Below, piece after piece: positions 1 to 8,623 of a stretch of 64,000 nucleotides of DNA. The position numbers and the translations under genes are program-made. Positions within the stretch are counted from its first letter, which is position 1, and each line of letters begins with the position of its first letter. The notes below the pieces were generated by a model. It did no database searches and was not told where the DNA came from. It was given only the letters and a program-made list of their open reading frames with translations. The stretch is from Streptomyces virginiae (GTDB taxonomy: Bacteria > Actinomycetota > Actinomycetes > Streptomycetales > Streptomycetaceae), in assembly GCF_000720455.1 (NCBI RefSeq), contig NZ_JOAK01000006.1, positions 1 through 64,000 on the forward strand, read 5' to 3'.

Positions 1-54
1 CAAGCCCGTGAACGTCTCCACCCACACCGGCTCAGCCCGCAACACCCCACCCAT
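1..54 (-). CDS. Transposase N-terminus, partial (IS5-like, HTH_Tnp_4 type)
   Basis: An ATG at 54-52 opens a frame that runs off the window after 18 codons. The visible peptide ends WVETFTGL. The phrase FTGL shortly after the start is characteristic of DDE transposases with an N-terminal HTH_Tnp_4 domain (family knowledge: FTGLSPxxF). Nothing of the catalytic domain is visible, so the family call rests on this short match and on the IS-like end sequence beside it. Confidence 0.4.
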   Translation of the reverse strand, partial: MGGVLRAEPVWVETFTGL

Positions 55-94
55 ACAGGCAAAATGCCCAAGACTGAGCCTTCTGCAACACCCT
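1..94 (-). mobile_element. Probable terminal segment of an IS5-like insertion sequence (truncated by window edge)
   Basis: Read on the minus strand, the segment from about position 94 down begins GGGTGTTGCAGAAGG, which resembles the terminal repeats of IS5-type elements. It is followed 40 bases on by a short open frame whose product looks like the N-terminus of a transposase. The boundary falls directly behind the stop codon of the neighbouring SRPBCC gene, at a TTTAG sequence of the kind some IS5 subgroups use as target. The other end lies outside the window, so the terminal inverted repeat and target duplication cannot be confirmed. Confidence 0.45.
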
Positions 95-604
95 TTAGGC
101 GGGGTGGGCCTCCAGCTCCGACTTCAGCTTGCGCAGGGTCGCCCGGATGTTCTTGCGCTGGAACTCGGCGAAGGTGTGTCCGCTCGTCGCGATCCTGTCG
201 AACGTGTTGGCCACCGGGTCGGGCCAGCCGCGCCGGTCGTCGGTCCACGTCTCCGTCACCTCGGTGCCCCCGGGTACGGCGGCGAAACGGTACTCCCAGG
301 TGGCGATCGGGCCGCGCACCCACGGGCGGCGCAGGCCTATGGCGTGGACCCTGAAGCGGAACACCTCGTCCGGGTCGGCGGCCGTCACCGTGCAGCGGGT
401 CGTCCAGCGGAACGGGCCGCGCTTGTTGTGGCCGTCGAAGACCATCCCGACGCGGGTCGCGGTGCCGGGGCCCTCGGCCGGGGTCGCGCCCAGGTTCTCC
501 GGACTCCAACGTCCCATGAGGGCCGGGTCGGAGACGTGCTGGTAGACCGTCGACGGGTCGGCCTCGACGATGATGGAGTCGTGGACGCTGAACGTACGGG
601 GCAT
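95..604 (-). CDS. SRPBCC family protein (polyketide cyclase/dehydrase-like)
   Basis: A 169-residue protein with the features of a single START/SRPBCC fold. The N-terminus is a beta strand followed by VYQHVSDPALMGRWSPEN, the usual helix-Trp signature; a central strand holds FRVHAIG; the long C-terminal helix (about residues 130-165) contains FDRIATSGHTFAEFQRKN. Such proteins bind small hydrophobic ligands in the cytoplasm; the ligand cannot be told from sequence. The ATG at 604 is preceded by GGAGG at good spacing. The TAA stop coincides with the apparent end of an IS element, so the native C-terminus may have been slightly changed by insertion. Confidence 0.8.
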   Translation of the reverse strand: MPRTFSVHDSIIVEADPSTVYQHVSDPALMGRWSPENLGATPAEGPGTATRVGMVFDGHNKRGPFRWTTRCTVTAADPDEVFRFRVHAIGLRRPWVRGPIATWEYRFAAVPGGTEVTETWTDDRRGWPDPVANTFDRIATSGHTFAEFQRKNIRATLRKLKSELEAHPA

Positions 605-699
605 GTGGCTCCCTCCTCGGAGCACGACGGTAGCGGTCACCGCCCCGTCCGGAACCGGCGCCCCCGCCTCGCGTCCCCGCTCGCGTCCGGCGGCCCCCG

Positions 700-1986
700 T
701 CAGGTCCGTTGCCGCATCCGGCGCCGCAGGGTGTCGTAGACGGGTTCGCTCCCCAGCCGGTCCGCGGTCACGGCGGCGGCGAAGCAGGCGGTCAGCAAGG
801 GCAGCAGGAGCACGCCGGCACCCGTCATCTCGGCCACCAGGACGGTGCCGGTGAGCGGTGCCCGCACCACGCCGGTGAACACGGCGGCCATCCCCACCGC
901 CGCGAACGCGGCCGGCCCCGCCGCACCGGCCGGGAGCAGCGGGGAGACGAGTGCATGGGTGAGCGTCCCCCAGAGGGCGCCGAGGGCCAGCAGCGGGGCG
1001 AACAGCCCGCCGGGCGTCGCGGCCGCGTAGCTGAGCGGTCCGGCCGCGAACCGTACGGCGAGACAGACCGTCAGGGCGGCCGCCGTCAGGCCTCCGCCCG
1101 CCAGCAGGCGCTCGCTCAGCTGGTCGCCGCCGCCGGTGAGGAGCGGGTCGAAGGCCATCAGCGCGCCGACCAGGGCCCCGATGGCGGCCGCCCGGGCGAC
1201 GAGCGGTACCCGGGTCAGCCGGTCGCACGCCTCCAGGGTCCCCACGACCAGCGCGCTGTACGCGGCGCCCAGCGCGCCGGCGGTCACACCGCACAGCAGG
1301 AAGACCGGCAGCATCCACAGCGGTGGCGCGGGGACGGCCGCCATGGGCAGGACGAGCGCGTCTCCCACGATGGGCCGGGAGACGGCCACGGCGGTGACGG
1401 TGCCGACGAGCGTCAGCAGCACCAGGCGGGGCCGCACCGTGCCGGTGATCTCCTCGCAGACGAACAACAGCCCGCCCAGCGGGGCGGTGAAGGCCACCGC
1501 CAGGCCGGCCCCGCCGAGCGCGGTGTGCAGCATACGGGCGTCCTCGGCGTCCAGCCGGCCGCGCCGGCCCGCCCCGGAGCCGATCGCGGCGCCCATGTGG
1601 ACGATCGGCCCCTCCCTGCCCAGCACCAGGCCCGAACCGATCGCGACGAGTCCGCCGAGGAACTTCACGGGCAGCAGCCGGGCCGGACCTGCCTCGGACT
1701 CCTGCCGCCACACCGCTTCCACGTGCTGGATGCCGCTGCCCGGGGCGTGCGGGACCCGCCGGGCGATCGCGCAGGCCACGGCCGCGCCCGCCGCGGTGAG
1801 GGCGACGGGAACCAGGCGGCCCGCACCGCTCTGTCCGGCGGTCGCTTCGAGCAGTGCCGTGCGCAGCAGGTCGGCGTGGTCCAGGCACCAGCGGAAGCCG
1901 CCGCCGACCAGCCCGACCAGACATCCCGCGAGCGCCGCGACGACGAAGGCGCGGCCGCCTCTCCCCCGGTCCGCGACAGTCACCAC
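700..1986 (-). CDS. ClC-family chloride channel/antiporter
   Basis: A 428-residue, highly hydrophobic protein with the three selectivity-filter motifs of ClC proteins: GSGIQ (residues 83-87; the usual form is GSGIP), GREGP (123-127, with the gating glutamate E125) and GGLFAP in the C-terminal half. ClC proteins move chloride through the cytoplasmic membrane, many in exchange for protons. No cytoplasmic CBS domains follow, as in the short bacterial forms. The GTG start (1986-1984) lies directly against the TAG stop of the upstream reductase (1989-1987), so the two are probably translationally coupled. Proline to glutamine in the first motif is a minor deviation. Confidence 0.9.
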   Translation of the reverse strand: MVTVADRGRGGRAFVVAALAGCLVGLVGGGFRWCLDHADLLRTALLEATAGQSGAGRLVPVALTAAGAAVACAIARRVPHAPGSGIQHVEAVWRQESEAGPARLLPVKFLGGLVAIGSGLVLGREGPIVHMGAAIGSGAGRRGRLDAEDARMLHTALGGAGLAVAFTAPLGGLLFVCEEITGTVRPRLVLLTLVGTVTAVAVSRPIVGDALVLPMAAVPAPPLWMLPVFLLCGVTAGALGAAYSALVVGTLEACDRLTRVPLVARAAAIGALVGALMAFDPLLTGGGDQLSERLLAGGGLTAAALTVCLAVRFAAGPLSYAAATPGGLFAPLLALGALWGTLTHALVSPLLPAGAAGPAAFAAVGMAAVFTGVVRAPLTGTVLVAEMTGAGVLLLPLLTACFAAAVTADRLGSEPVYDTLRRRMRQRT

Positions 1987-2601
1987 CTAGTGCTGGGGCA
2001 GGTGGGTCTTGGCGTCGTCGTACGTCGCCTCGCCGGGTGCGGCGGCCAGGGCGTAGGAGAGGTTCAGGACACCGGTGCGGAACGTCTCGGCGGACACCAG
2101 CTCCAGCGGGACCGGGGGCGCGTCCTGTTCGAACAGGCGCATGCCGGTGCGCACGGCGATCGGGTGCAGCAGGAGGTTCAGTTCGTCCAGGAGCCCGGCG
2201 GCGATCAGCCGGCGCACGACGGAGACCGAGCCGCTGATCCAGACGGGTGCCCCGGCGCCCGGCTCCTCCTTGAGTGCGGCGACCCCTTCGGTGAGGTCGC
2301 CCGCGAGCTGTTCGGAGTTGCGCCAGGTGAAGTCGAGCGGGCTGTGCGACACCACGATCTTGCGGGCGTCGCCCAGTACCTTGGCGAAGGGCGCGTCCTC
2401 CCCGCCCGCCGCTTCCCGCTCGGGCCAGGCGCCCGCGAAACTGTCGTAGGTCCTGCGCCCGAGGAGCAGGGTGTCGGCCCGGCCGAGGGTGGCGTCGACT
2501 GCGGCGCCCATCTCCTCGTTGAAGTAGGGGAAGTGCCACTGGTCGGGTGCCTCGACGACGCCGTCGAGCGAGATGAACAGCTGCGCCTTGATCTTCCTCA
2601 T
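1987..2601 (-). CDS. Dihydrofolate reductase family protein (RibD C-terminal domain)
   Basis: A 204-residue protein starting MRKIKAQLFISLDGVVEAP, the standard first strand of the RibD-C/DHFR-like superfamily, followed by DTLLLGRRTYDSFAGAW, the usual NADPH-binding loop and helix. These are cytoplasmic NADPH-dependent reductases; most actinobacterial members have no known substrate. The ATG at 2601 is chosen over upstream in-frame codons because GGAG sits about 7 bases before it and homology-like sequence begins there. The stop codon abuts the start of the ClC gene, suggesting a two-gene operon transcribed away from the MMPL gene. Confidence 0.85.
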   Translation of the reverse strand: MRKIKAQLFISLDGVVEAPDQWHFPYFNEEMGAAVDATLGRADTLLLGRRTYDSFAGAWPEREAAGGEDAPFAKVLGDARKIVVSHSPLDFTWRNSEQLAGDLTEGVAALKEEPGAGAPVWISGSVSVVRRLIAAGLLDELNLLLHPIAVRTGMRLFEQDAPPVPLELVSAETFRTGVLNLSYALAAAPGEATYDDAKTHLPQH

Positions 2602-2748
2602 ACCGGTCTCCGGGAGCTGGTGGTCGGTCCGTCCGTTCGCGTACGGACCCATCCAAGGGCACCCGGTGGCCGGTACCCGGGCCATTCACCCGCACGGCGG
2701 CTGCGTCACCCCCGGCACTTTCCCGGCATGGTGTGCGCAGGAAGTGCA

Positions 2749-2760
2749 ACCCGATCGGGT
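2749..2760. promoter_or_regulatory. Perfect 12-bp palindrome in divergent intergenic region
   Basis: ACCCGATCGGGT is a perfect dyad in the 242-bp gap between the divergent reductase/ClC operon and the MMPL exporter. Position and symmetry suit a repressor site, but no regulator gene lies next to it, so its protein is unknown. This is inference from symmetry only. Confidence 0.3.
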
Positions 2761-2843
2761 GCTCGCGCGGAAGGGGAGATGAGGGTCGTTGCCTGGGACG
2801 GTCTTCACCGGCCGACACACCTGTCCAGACCCGAGGATTCGCA

Positions 2844-4970
2844 TTGAGAAACGCACCGCGCTGGGCCCGCTGGATCGTTCCGCTCGCCCTCCTGCTGGTA
2901 TGGCTCGGCATCGGCGGGACGCTCGGACCGTACGCGGGGAAGCTGCGCGAGGTCGCGACGAACGACCAGGCGGCGTTCCTGCCGCGCAGCGCCGAGTCGA
3001 CGAAGGTCCTCGAAGCCCGCAAGGCGTTCGAGGGGGCGCAGTCCGTTCCCGCGATCGTGGTGTGGACTGCGGACGGGGCCCGGGTGACGGCCGGGCAGCA
3101 GCAGGCCGCGGCGCGGGCCGTCGGGGGCCTCGCGGGTCGGCCCGGGGTCACCGGGCCGCCCTCGCCGGCGGTCGTCTCCGCCGACGGGCTGGCCGTCCAG
3201 GCTGTCGTCCCGCTCGCGCCCGACCTGGGCGAGGAACTTCCGGCGGTCCTGGACGAGGTGCGGCAGGCGGCGCAGCGGGTGCCGGGAACCTCGGTGGGGA
3301 TCGCCGGCCCGGCGGCCACCCAGGCGGACCTGTCGGACGCGTTCGCGGGTATCGACGGGCTGCTGGTGGGCGTGGCCCTCGGAGCGGTGCTGTTGATCCT
3401 GCTGCTGGTCTACCGCAGCGTGCTGCTGCCGCTGGTGATCATCATCAGTGCGGTGTTCGCCCTGGGGCTGGCCTGCGCGGTGGTGTACGCGCTGGCCGAC
3501 CGGGGCGCCGTCCGCGTGGACGGCCAGGTCCAGGGGATCCTGTCGATCCTCGTGATCGGGGCCTCGACCGACTACGCCCTGCTCGTCGCGGCGCGCTTCC
3601 GCGAGGAACTCGCCGTACGGGGCGACCGGGCGGACGCGGCGCTGGCCGCCGTGCGCCGGTCGGCGGGAGCGGTCACCGCGAGCGCGGCGACCGTGGCGCT
3701 GGGGCTGCTGGCCCTGCTGGCGAGCGACCTGACGAACAATCGGGCGCTCGGGCCGGTCGGTGCGATCGGGATCGTCTGCGCGGTGCTGAGCTCGCTGACC
3801 TTCCTGCCGGCGGTTCTGGTCCTGCTGGGCCGGACCGCGTACTGGCCCGCCGTGCCCGGGCCGGCCGACGCCGCGGGCGAGGGCCACGGCGTGTGGCGCC
3901 GTATCGCCGGGTTGATCGACCGGTCGCCGCGGCGCGTGTGGATCTCCGCTTCCGTCCTGCTCGTGGTGCTGGCCGGCTTCTCGCCCGCGCTCTCGTCCAA
4001 GGGGGTGCCGCTGGACGAGATCTTCGTCAATGACGCCCCTTCGGTGGGCGCGCAGCAGACCCTCGCCCGGCACTTCCCCGGCGGCTCGGGCAATCCTGCC
4101 GTCGTCATCGCGGACGCCGACCGGGCGGCCGAGGTACGGGCGGCCGCCGAGGGCACGGACGGGGTCGCGGCTGTCGTACCCGTCACCGCGGGCGGCGGCC
4201 GGCCGGGCGGCCCGGGCGCTCCGCTCGTGGTGGACGGCCGGGTGCGGCTGGACGCCACGCTGGAGGCCTCGGCCGACGGCGACGCCGCGAAGCGGACGGT
4301 GCAGCGGCTGCGCGAGCGCGTGCACGCGGTGCCGGGGGCCGACGCGCTCGTCGGGGGTTACACGGCCCAGCAGTTCGACACCCAGCAGACCTCGGCACGC
4401 GACCGCACCGTGATCGTCCCGATCGTCCTCGGCATCATCCTGCTGATCCTGGTCGCGCTCCTGCGGTCGGTGCTCGTGCCCGTCCTGCTGGTGGCGACGG
4501 TCGCGCTGAACTTCCTCGCGACGCTCGGCGTGTCCGCGCTCGTCTTCGGGCACCTGCTGGGCTTCAGCGGCACGGATGCCTCCGTGCCGCTCTACGGTTT
4601 CGTGTTCCTGGTCGCCCTCGGCGTCGACTACAACATCTTCCTGATGTCCCGCGTGCGCGAGGAGACCGTCCGGTCGGGCACCCGCGAGGGCGTGTTGCGC
4701 GGGCTCGTCACCACGGGCGGGGTCATCACCTCCGCCGGCGTCGTCCTCGCCGCGACCTTCGCCGCGCTGATGGTGATCCCGCTGGCCTTCCTCGTCCAGA
4801 TCGCCTTCATCGTCGCGTTCGGAGTCCTGCTGGACACCCTCGTCGTGCGTTCCCTGCTGGTGCCGGCCCTCATCATCGACATCGGCCCGCGCGCCTGGTG
4901 GCCCAGCGCGCTGTCCCGGCCGGGCCGGGGAACCGGCCCGCGCACCGAACCGGCGGCGCGGGCCCGGTGA
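2844..4970 (+). CDS. MMPL family transporter
   Basis: A 708-residue RND-superfamily membrane protein. Each half has one leading membrane helix, an extracytoplasmic domain and a cluster of five helices. The diagnostic helix-four motifs are present twice: GASTDYALLVAARFREE in the first half and ALGVDYNIFLMSRVREE in the second, carrying the proton-relay Asp-Tyr pairs. Actinobacterial MMPL proteins export lipids or secondary metabolites using the proton gradient; the cargo is unknown here. A TTG at 2844 is preferred as start because GAGG lies 7 bases upstream and the first hydrophobic helix follows at once; an ATG at 2733 would add 37 residues of unlikely sequence. The stop codon touches the stop of the convergent hydrolase. 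Confidence 0.88.
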   Translation: MRNAPRWARWIVPLALLLVWLGIGGTLGPYAGKLREVATNDQAAFLPRSAESTKVLEARKAFEGAQSVPAIVVWTADGARVTAGQQQAAARAVGGLAGRPGVTGPPSPAVVSADGLAVQAVVPLAPDLGEELPAVLDEVRQAAQRVPGTSVGIAGPAATQADLSDAFAGIDGLLVGVALGAVLLILLLVYRSVLLPLVIIISAVFALGLACAVVYALADRGAVRVDGQVQGILSILVIGASTDYALLVAARFREELAVRGDRADAALAAVRRSAGAVTASAATVALGLLALLASDLTNNRALGPVGAIGIVCAVLSSLTFLPAVLVLLGRTAYWPAVPGPADAAGEGHGVWRRIAGLIDRSPRRVWISASVLLVVLAGFSPALSSKGVPLDEIFVNDAPSVGAQQTLARHFPGGSGNPAVVIADADRAAEVRAAAEGTDGVAAVVPVTAGGGRPGGPGAPLVVDGRVRLDATLEASADGDAAKRTVQRLRERVHAVPGADALVGGYTAQQFDTQQTSARDRTVIVPIVLGIILLILVALLRSVLVPVLLVATVALNFLATLGVSALVFGHLLGFSGTDASVPLYGFVFLVALGVDYNIFLMSRVREETVRSGTREGVLRGLVTTGGVITSAGVVLAATFAALMVIPLAFLVQIAFIVAFGVLLDTLVVRSLLVPALIIDIGPRAWWPSALSRPGRGTGPRTEPAARAR

Positions 4971-5729
4971 TCACCGGGCCGGCCACGGCGTTGCGGTCGG
5001 GTCCCCGGCGGGGCCGGCCAGGCCGGCGAGGTCTGCCGGGAACGGGGTGAGCCCGAGGAGCGCCGCGGTGGCTCCGGCGGTGATCCGGTGCCACAGACCG
5101 GCGTCGGCGATCATGGCGTGGCCGCCGCGGGGCATCCGGACGCCGTGGACCCGTGCTCGAGCCTCCCGGGCGCGCGTGAGGTACGCCCAGGTGTCCGCCG
5201 CCCGGGTGACGCGGTCGTGCTCGTCGTGGAGGGCGACGACCGCGCGACCGCGCAGGTGGGCGGCGGGTTCGGCCGGCGGGCACCAGGGGGCGAGTGCGAC
5301 GACTCCTTCCACCTGCGGGTCCGCGGCGGCGCGCAGGGCGGCTCGGCCGCCCATGGAGTGGCCGACGAGGACGACGGGGACCGGGCCGGCGACGGCGCGG
5401 AGTTCGTCGAGGGCCCGGAGGGCGTCGGCGACCGGATGCGCGTGGTGGCCGTTCCAGCCGCGGTGGCGGTAGCGGACATGGGCGACGAGCACGTCGGCGT
5501 GGGCGGTGGCGCGCGTGACGGCGGACGCGAACGGCCGCATGCGCAGGGCGGGCAGGTTCAGCCGGGGCGGTGGTTCCGGCGCGTCCGCCCGGCCGCCGTG
5601 CAGCAGCAGGACCGCGGCGTCCGTCCGCCGCGACAGCCGGTGGCCCCGGGCGGGGATCAGGGCCGGCCCGGACGGCTCGCGGGCCGGCTCCCCGCCGCGT
5701 CCGCCGGTGGGCTCATGTGACGGGTTCAC
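4971..5729 (-). CDS. Alpha/beta hydrolase family protein
   Basis: A 252-residue cytoplasmic protein with the hydrolase fold: LLLHGG near residue 42, nucleophile elbow GHSMGG (123-128, serine 125), a candidate acid in LHDEHDRV and a histidine in PRGGHAM. It reads as an esterase or lipase-like enzyme with unknown substrate. GTG start at 5729 has AGGAGGTG 5 bases before it, and that Shine-Dalgarno overlaps the end of the DUF1295 gene (4-base gap), making this the last gene of the lipid-modification operon. It may release or remodel acyl chains, which is inference from position only. Confidence 0.8.
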   Translation of the reverse strand: MNPSHEPTGGRGGEPAREPSGPALIPARGHRLSRRTDAAVLLLHGGRADAPEPPPRLNLPALRMRPFASAVTRATAHADVLVAHVRYRHRGWNGHHAHPVADALRALDELRAVAGPVPVVLVGHSMGGRAALRAAADPQVEGVVALAPWCPPAEPAAHLRGRAVVALHDEHDRVTRAADTWAYLTRAREARARVHGVRMPRGGHAMIADAGLWHRITAGATAALLGLTPFPADLAGLAGPAGDPTATPWPAR

Positions 5730-5733
5730 CGCC

Positions 5734-6555
5734 TCACCTCCTGCGCTCCGCGGGGTGACGGCGGGGTGGCAGGGGCAGGAACCCGCTCGTGCGGGCGGCG
5801 TACTCGGCGTAGCCGGGGCGGTCCGCCATGTGCTTCTCCAGCAGGCGTTTGCCGCTGCCGACGGTCAGCAGCGCCGTCATGACGACCGGGGAGACCAGGC
5901 TCACCAGCGCCGCCGGGAGGCTGGTGCAGGCGAGCAGGTACAGGCCCCACCACAGGAGGCTGTCGCCGAAGTAGTTGGGATGGCGGGTCCAGCCCCACAG
6001 GCCGCGGTCCATGATGCGGCCCCGGTTGGCCGGGTCCTCCTTGAACCGTGCCAGCTGGTGGTCGCCCACGGCCTCGAAGCCGAGTCCCGCCGCCCATACG
6101 ATCAGCCCGAGCACGCCGAGGGCTCCCACGGGGACGGCCGCGTACGAGGCCACCTGGACGGGCAGGGAGATCAGCCAGACCAGCGCGGCCTGGAGGAGGT
6201 AGACGGTGCGCAGCGCGTACCAGGTCCGGTTTCCGCGTGCCTTGTCGAGCAGTGCGGTGTAGCGCGGGTCCTCCCCGTGGCCGCGGGAGCGCCATGCGAT
6301 GTGCGCGGACAGCCTCAGTCCCCACACCACGGTCGCCGCGGCGACCAGCAGCCGTCTCTCGGGGTCTCCGTGTCCGGCGGACAGCAGGTAGGTGGCGGTG
6401 GCCACGGCGCTGAAGGCGATGCCCCAGGCGATGTCGACGACGCGGTGCAGGCGAAGGCGGGTGCCGACGGCGAACGCGGCGAGCAGTACGGCCGTCGCGA
6501 CGGCCGCGCCGGCCGCGAGGCTGGTGCCGAGGGCGCCCCAGGCGGTGCCGGTCAC
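5734..6555 (-). CDS. DUF1295 membrane protein (steroid 5-alpha-reductase-like)
   Basis: A 273-residue protein with about seven hydrophobic segments and the signature GWTRHPNYFGDSLLWWG in its second half. This motif marks DUF1295 proteins, relatives of steroid 5-alpha reductases and isoprenylcysteine methyltransferases that bind NADPH or S-adenosylmethionine at the membrane. The GTG start (6555) overlaps the TGA of the upstream methyltransferase by 4 bases. In Mycobacterium tuberculosis the equivalent gene is Rv0446c, also beside ufaA1 and sigK. The likely role is reduction or maturation of the modified acyl chain made by the preceding enzymes, which is an inference. Confidence 0.85.
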   Translation of the reverse strand: MTGTAWGALGTSLAAGAAVATAVLLAAFAVGTRLRLHRVVDIAWGIAFSAVATATYLLSAGHGDPERRLLVAAATVVWGLRLSAHIAWRSRGHGEDPRYTALLDKARGNRTWYALRTVYLLQAALVWLISLPVQVASYAAVPVGALGVLGLIVWAAGLGFEAVGDHQLARFKEDPANRGRIMDRGLWGWTRHPNYFGDSLLWWGLYLLACTSLPAALVSLVSPVVMTALLTVGSGKRLLEKHMADRPGYAEYAARTSGFLPLPPRRHPAERRR

Positions 6556-7877
6556 GACCGCTCCGCCGTGGGCGGCTTCTCGGCGAGGACGATCTGGCGG
6601 ACGTCCAGGTACCGGGAGCGGAATCCGGCTTCCGAGTACGCCAGGTAGAACTCCCACAGCCGCTGGAAGACGGTGTCGAAGCCGAGGTCGGTGACGGTCT
6701 GCCGGCTCTCGGTGAACCGTTCCCGCCACAGGCGCAGGGTCTGCGCGTAGTGCTCGGCGAATCCCTCGTCGGACACGGTGCGCAGGCCGGCCGCCGCCGC
6801 GTGCTCGGTGATGGCGCGGCGGGAGGGGATCAGGCCGCCGGGGAAGACGTATTTGCTGATCCAGGTGTGGGTGGCGGCGGTGTTGAGCATCTGCCGGTGT
6901 CCCATGGTGATCGATTGGAGGGCGACGCGGCCGCCGGGGCGGAGCGCGCCGCGCAGGGCCGCGAAGTAGGAGGGCCAGTACTCGGCGCCGACGGCCTCGA
7001 TCATCTCGACGCTGACCACGGCGTCGTACCGGCCTTCGGCGTCACGGTAGTCGCGCAGTTGGACGTCGACGCGGTCGGTGAGGCCGGCGGCGTGGATCCG
7101 GGCGCGGGCCAGTCCGGCCTGTTCGGCGGAGAGGGTGAGGGTGGTGACGCGGGCGCCGCGGGCGGCGGCGCGCAGCGCGAGCTCTCCCCAGCCGGTCCCG
7201 ATCTCCAGCAGTTCGGTGCCGTCCGTGACGTGCGCGAGGTCCAGCAGGCGGTCGATCTTGCGGTGTTGGGCGGCTGGGAGGTCTTCGGCCCGGGCGGGGA
7301 AGGCCGTGAAGACGGCGGAGGAGTAGGTGAGGGTCGGATCGAGGAAGGACGCGAACAGGTCGTTGGACAGGTCGTAGTGGCGGTGGATGTTCTCGCGCGC
7401 GCCGCGCCGGGTGTTGCGGTCGCGGCCGGGGCGGGCGGACACCCACAGCGGACGCAGTCCGCGCAGCGGGGCCGGGACGAGGTCGTCGACGTGCGTGGCG
7501 AGGACGGTCAGCAGGCCGGTCAGGTCGTCGCTGTCCCACTCGCCGGCCATGTAGGACTCGCCGAAGCCGATCAGGCCGTCGCATCCGATGCGCCGGAAGA
7601 AGGCGTCCGGGTCGTGGAGGGTGATGTCCGGGCGGCGGGTGGTGTCGGGGCCGCGGGTGGGGCCGGCGTTGACGTCCAGGGGGAGCCTGTTCAGGGCCCG
7701 GCCGACCAGGTGTGCGGCGACGGCGGTCCGGGCGGGCCGGGCGGTCGGCAGCCGGGCGACGTCCGGCCAGCGCGCGGCGCCCGCCTGCCGGGGGATCGCG
7801 GCGGCGCGGCCGGGCGCCCCGGGGTTCGGATCGGACGTCCTGGGCTGGTGGTCGGGCGTGGTGGCCGGGCGGGTCAC
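6552..7877 (-). CDS. Cyclopropane-fatty-acyl-phospholipid synthase family methyltransferase (UfaA1-like)
   Basis: A 441-residue SAM-dependent methyltransferase. The N-terminal third has IGFGESYMAGEWDSDDL, typical of CFA synthases; the catalytic part has HYDLSNDLFASFLDPTLTYS and the SAM-binding loop LEIGTGWGELAL, followed by SVEMIEAVGAEYW. Members add a methylene or methyl group to a double bond in membrane phospholipid acyl chains. The GTG start at 7877 overlaps the stop of the DUF1365 gene by 4 bases; the gene stop overlaps the DUF1295 start. Its neighbours match those of M. tuberculosis ufaA1 (Rv0447c), so the product may be a methyl-branched, cyclopropane or related fatty acid rather than the common CFA. 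Confidence 0.88.
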   Translation of the reverse strand: MTRPATTPDHQPRTSDPNPGAPGRAAAIPRQAGAARWPDVARLPTARPARTAVAAHLVGRALNRLPLDVNAGPTRGPDTTRRPDITLHDPDAFFRRIGCDGLIGFGESYMAGEWDSDDLTGLLTVLATHVDDLVPAPLRGLRPLWVSARPGRDRNTRRGARENIHRHYDLSNDLFASFLDPTLTYSSAVFTAFPARAEDLPAAQHRKIDRLLDLAHVTDGTELLEIGTGWGELALRAAARGARVTTLTLSAEQAGLARARIHAAGLTDRVDVQLRDYRDAEGRYDAVVSVEMIEAVGAEYWPSYFAALRGALRPGGRVALQSITMGHRQMLNTAATHTWISKYVFPGGLIPSRRAITEHAAAAGLRTVSDEGFAEHYAQTLRLWRERFTESRQTVTDLGFDTVFQRLWEFYLAYSEAGFRSRYLDVRQIVLAEKPPTAERS

Positions 7878-8623
7878 GGGACCATTCCCTTCTGCGGGGT
7901 GTGCCGGGGGCGGGGCTGTACGGGCAGGCCGCGCAGGAGCAGGCGGATGCCGTGGAGTTGGATCCCCGCCCGTACGGCGGCGGTCGACCAGGGCCGGCGG
8001 GCGGCGGCCCGCAGGAGGGCGCGGGCCGTGGCGGGGCGGGCGCGTCCCCGCACGGTGGCGGTGAACGGCCGGCCGGCCTCGGTGTCGAGGTGCACGGTCA
8101 GGTGGAGGCGTTCCTCGGGGAGCGGCAGGCGCATCCGGTAGTGGCCTTCCACCGGGAAGAACGGCGAGACGTAGAACCGCTTCTCCGCCCGCGCCCGGCC
8201 GCCCGCGTCCGGGTGCAGCAGGTAACAGTGCCGCTGCCCGTACGTGTTGTGGACCTCCGCGACGACGCACACCAGGGACCCGGAGGCGTCGTGGCACCAG
8301 TAGACGCTGAGGGGGTTGAAGACGAAGCCGAAGACGCGGGCGTGGGCGAGCATCACCACGCGCCCGCCGGTGATGTCGATGTCGCGGGTGGCGAGGAACT
8401 CCTCCAGTCCGGCGCGGATCGTGGGCGCCCGGCCCGCGAAGTGGTCACGCGGGTCGAACCGGGCGAGCGGGCGCAGCGGGCGGGGCAGGACCGGCAGCCG
8501 GTCGAGGTCCACGCACCACAGGTAGGTGCGGTGCCGGATGTCGTGACGCAGGGGGGCGGTACGGGTGTGGACGACCACGCACTCGTACAGCGCGGCGGGG
8601 GGCGCCGCCGCTTCCCGGGTCAC
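7874..8623 (-). CDS. DUF1365 family protein
   Basis: A 249-residue protein beginning with ALYECVVVHTR and containing the family hallmark FVFNPLSVYWCHD, plus EVHNTYGQRHCYLL and KRFYVSPFFPVEGHYRMRL. DUF1365 genes are almost always adjacent to CFA-type methyltransferases and FAD-dependent oxidases (Rv0448c in M. tuberculosis), and are thought to act on the same lipid; no reaction is assigned. GTG start at 8623 overlaps the upstream oxidoreductase stop by 4 bases, so it is translationally coupled on both sides. Confidence 0.88.
   Translation of the reverse strand: MTREAAAPPAALYECVVVHTRTAPLRHDIRHRTYLWCVDLDRLPVLPRPLRPLARFDPRDHFAGRAPTIRAGLEEFLATRDIDITGGRVVMLAHARVFGFVFNPLSVYWCHDASGSLVCVVAEVHNTYGQRHCYLLHPDAGGRARAEKRFYVSPFFPVEGHYRMRLPLPEERLHLTVHLDTEAGRPFTATVRGRARPATARALLRAAARRPWSTAAVRAGIQLHGIRLLLRGLPVQPRPRHTPQKGMVP

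Noticed and set aside
95..3319. Minus-strand open frame of 1074 codons covering the first three genes
   Set aside because: Only the last 169 codons have SRPBCC character; the rest is Arg/Gly/Pro-rich antisense or out-of-frame sequence across the ClC and reductase genes, a usual effect of high GC.
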